Below, piece after piece: positions 62,602-64,000 of a stretch of 64,000 nt of DNA. A program made the position numbers and the translations under genes. The first letter of the stretch is position 1. The number at the start of each line of letters is the position of its first letter. The notes under the pieces were generated by a model, which did no database searches, was not told the DNA's origin, and saw only the letters and a program-made list of their open reading frames with translations. Source of the DNA: Archangium primigenium (GTDB taxonomy: Bacteria; Myxococcota; Myxococcia; Myxococcales; Myxococcaceae); assembly GCF_016904885.1 (NCBI RefSeq), contig NZ_JADWYI010000001.1, forward strand, positions 4,588,001 through 4,652,000. The letters run 5' to 3'.

Positions 62602-62603
62602 AT

Positions 62604-63258
62604 GAGGGCGGTTCTTGAAGCAAGCCGAGGACAAGCCAGCCTCGGACGCAGTGCGTCCCAAGCGCCTACTCTCCCGCCAATCGGCTTCTCGGTTCCAGAG
62701 CTGGCCAAGCGGCGAGACCTGCTCTGGGGTCCCCATTTGGGGATGATTGCTCTGGACCCTGTCAGAGGGACAATCGTGGCGGCGACACCCAAAGGCGCAG
62801 CAGAGAGCCGGGGAACTGCCGACTTCACCTTTGGCGCGGCAAGAGCAAGAGGGATGGAGAAGCAGGCAAGCAGCCACAGGCGATACCTCGCATGTCGCCC
62901 GGGTCTTGCACCGGAGAGCATGTTGTAACATGCTCTCCGACGCATGTTGTGACACGCGTCCACAGGCCCCTTGCGGAAGGGGAAGCATCGTGTGGATGGA
63001 TCCTGGGCGCGCCCGTCCAGGGGCTGGATTTGCGTGCATGTAGGCCACTGCATGCCCAGCGCTTTATTCTGTTCCGCGTCTCCGCTCAAAGGACGAGCAG
63101 GGGGTTGTCTGGCTGTCTTTGAGGCAGACGAGCGGGCGTGTTTGCTCGTGGTGGCTGGCTATTTCACTGCATGAGGCTGTGAAATCTCTTGGGGCGCGCT
63201 CCTGCCCCCAGTAGTCCCGCGCTGCCGGTGCTGACTGTGATGCCTCACACCAGGGACG
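62604..63258. other. Gene-poor stretch after IS630-C
   Basis: About 655 bp with no recognisable gene. Short open frames exist but lack family resemblance and good ribosome sites. It contains a 28-bp palindrome at 62912-62939 and a degenerate second copy at about 62941-62960. The rest may be decayed mobile DNA. Confidence 0.5.
62912..62939. repeat. 28-bp palindrome with adjacent degenerate copy
   Basis: The arms CGGAGAGCATGTT and its exact complement (13 bp each) flank the two bases GT. Directly after, ACGCATGTTGTGACACGCGT repeats the GCATGTTGT core as an imperfect palindrome. It could be a pair of operators or a hairpin. Confidence 0.7.
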
Positions 63259-63999
63259 TCACGTGCGCGCAGGTCGGCTGCTGTACGTGGTGGTGGAAGA
63301 GGGTTTCACTCGGTTTCCCTGCACCAAGCCGACCACCACGGCATTCTCTTTCGCATTGGCGATCTGAGGGTCGACAGGGAGGCCTGTCACCCAGAAGGCC
63401 TCGTGCAAGCTGTACAGCTTGAAGCCCGGCGTGTCGGGTTGACCTGCCTTACGTACAGCGCGGCGGCGTACCACATGGCGGGCCGCGTTCTCGGCTCGCA
63501 CATCTAGTACGAGCAGGAGAGCCAACCGGTCCCGAGCGGTTGCATAGTCGTCTGTCTGGCCAACATAGTTCGCCTGCACGTGACTGCGGCTCACGTCGCG
63601 GTATTCGGCCTTGATCTCAATGGGGATTTCGCACTCCCGGAAGCGGACGCCAATGTCGCCGCGTCCTCCTCCAATCCGCGAGGGCTCGTACAGCACATTG
63701 CGTCCGTAGTGTTCGCGCAGCCGCTGGAAGACGTGTTCCTGCAGGTCGCTCTCCCCAGCCCTCTGGCCCTTGCCGCCGCCCTCTTCGCAGAGGGCGAAGT
63801 CAGGGAGAATGTCCCGGATGTCCCGGACGATCTGAATGACGAAAACCACCACGTCCACGAATCGCAGCCACTTTGGGCGAGAGTAGTCGCTCCCTAGCCT
63901 CGCACGGGCGGCCTCAAGGAGCGGGCGAACGGCTTCGTCCACGTCAGGGTCATTGCCGTAGCAACTCGGATGGTCGATCGGTAGGAGCAGACTCTCTGG
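63259..63999 (-). CDS. PD-(D/E)XK nuclease-like protein, 5' end outside window
   Basis: The frame is open to the right edge, so the N-terminus is missing (a GTG at 63942 is internal or an alternative start). The visible 247 residues contain IGGGRGDIGVRFRECEIPIEIKAEY, that is, D then ExK, the metal-binding core of PD-(D/E)XK nucleases. NVLYEPSRI precedes it, and a helical HVQANYVGQTDDYATARDRLALLLVLD follows. This pattern is common in restriction-like or defence proteins. It is the last gene of the island part seen here. Its partner may lie beyond the window. Confidence 0.6.
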   Translation of the reverse strand, partial: PESLLLPIDHPSCYGNDPDVDEAVRPLLEAARARLGSDYSRPKWLRFVDVVVFVIQIVRDIRDILPDFALCEEGGGKGQRAGESDLQEHVFQRLREHYGRNVLYEPSRIGGGRGDIGVRFRECEIPIEIKAEYRDVSRSHVQANYVGQTDDYATARDRLALLLVLDVRAENAARHVVRRRAVRKAGQPDTPGFKLYSLHEAFWVTGLPVDPQIANAKENAVVVGLVQGNRVKPSSTTTYSSRPART

Positions 64000-64000
64000 C

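Larger units (their letters stand above)
61444..62603 (+). mobile_element. IS630-family element C
   Basis: Inverted repeats ATTCACGGCTCG (61444-61455) and its complement (62592-62603) bound a rightward two-frame IS630 transposase. Total length is about 1160 bp. No clear TA duplication is seen, so the exact ends may differ by a few bases. Confidence 0.75.

Noticed and set aside
62602-62928. Small open frame after IS630-C
   Set aside because: No ribosome site, no family resemblance, and it runs through the end of the IS and into the palindrome.

Overview
The window looks like chromosomal DNA of a fruiting myxobacterium, probably suborder Cystobacterineae (inference). The sequence is very GC-rich with strong G/C third positions. 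It carries many short-signal-peptide lipoproteins, a PilZ protein, a Ser/Thr kinase fused to STAS domains, two caspase-like proteins, a STAND-WD40 giant, a two-component sigma54-type regulator and a branched-chain 2-oxoacid dehydrogenase. No rRNA gene, intact tRNA gene or CRISPR array was seen.

Region 1 (1-6750) is ordinary chromosome: phosphoenolpyruvate carboxylase (cut by the window edge), a Cys-rich lipoprotein, a PilZ protein, a GNAT acetyltransferase and the E1 alpha/beta pair of a 2-oxoacid dehydrogenase. Region 2 (7171-18657) is a compact co-directional cluster, mostly joined by ATGA overlaps: a SpoIIE-type phosphatase receptor, a TPR lipoprotein-like scaffold, a PhnD-like binding protein, a TonB-dependent receptor, a GHKL ATPase and a STAS/zinc-ribbon/Ser-Thr kinase. 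It looks like an envelope-to-cytoplasm partner-switching module. A DisA/DAC-like sensor protein follows. Region 3 (19930-24925) has a di-heme lipoprotein convergent with a four-gene TetR operon (TetR, fatty acid hydroxylase family, 2Fe-2S subunit, molybdopterin subunit) behind an almost perfect 26-bp operator.

Region 4 (25052-34340) contains a LuxR-type regulator, a lipoprotein, and a five-gene operon: sigma-like factor, small HTH-like protein, ImmA/IrrE metallopeptidase, NurA-like protein and HerA ATPase. This is a good candidate for a DNA-processing or anti-phage system. A dihydroneopterin aldolase-cupin fusion and a zinc-ribbon protein follow. Region 5 (34391-53560) is rich in conflict-type signalling genes. 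It has a caspase/EF-hand/STAND/coiled-coil/WD40 protein and a large repeat lipoprotein. It then has a leftward five-gene operon (tandem-domain protein, isoprenoid-synthase-fold protein, subtilisin-like protein, histidine kinase, response regulator) divergent from a rightward caspase plus trypsin-like pair.

Region 6 (53787-64000) is a mobile island. It begins at a 3' fragment of a selenocysteine tRNA gene, an apparent integration scar. It contains an AlbA/Schlafen-type protein, a lower-GC DUF4365-like gene cut by an IS630 element, a diverged direct repeat of the island end, SEC-C and HTH genes, a broken HTH paralogue, a nested IS4-in-IS630 insertion with a clear 9-bp target duplication, a further IS630 element with a canonical -1 frameshift heptamer, and a PD-(D/E)XK nuclease-like gene running off the right edge.
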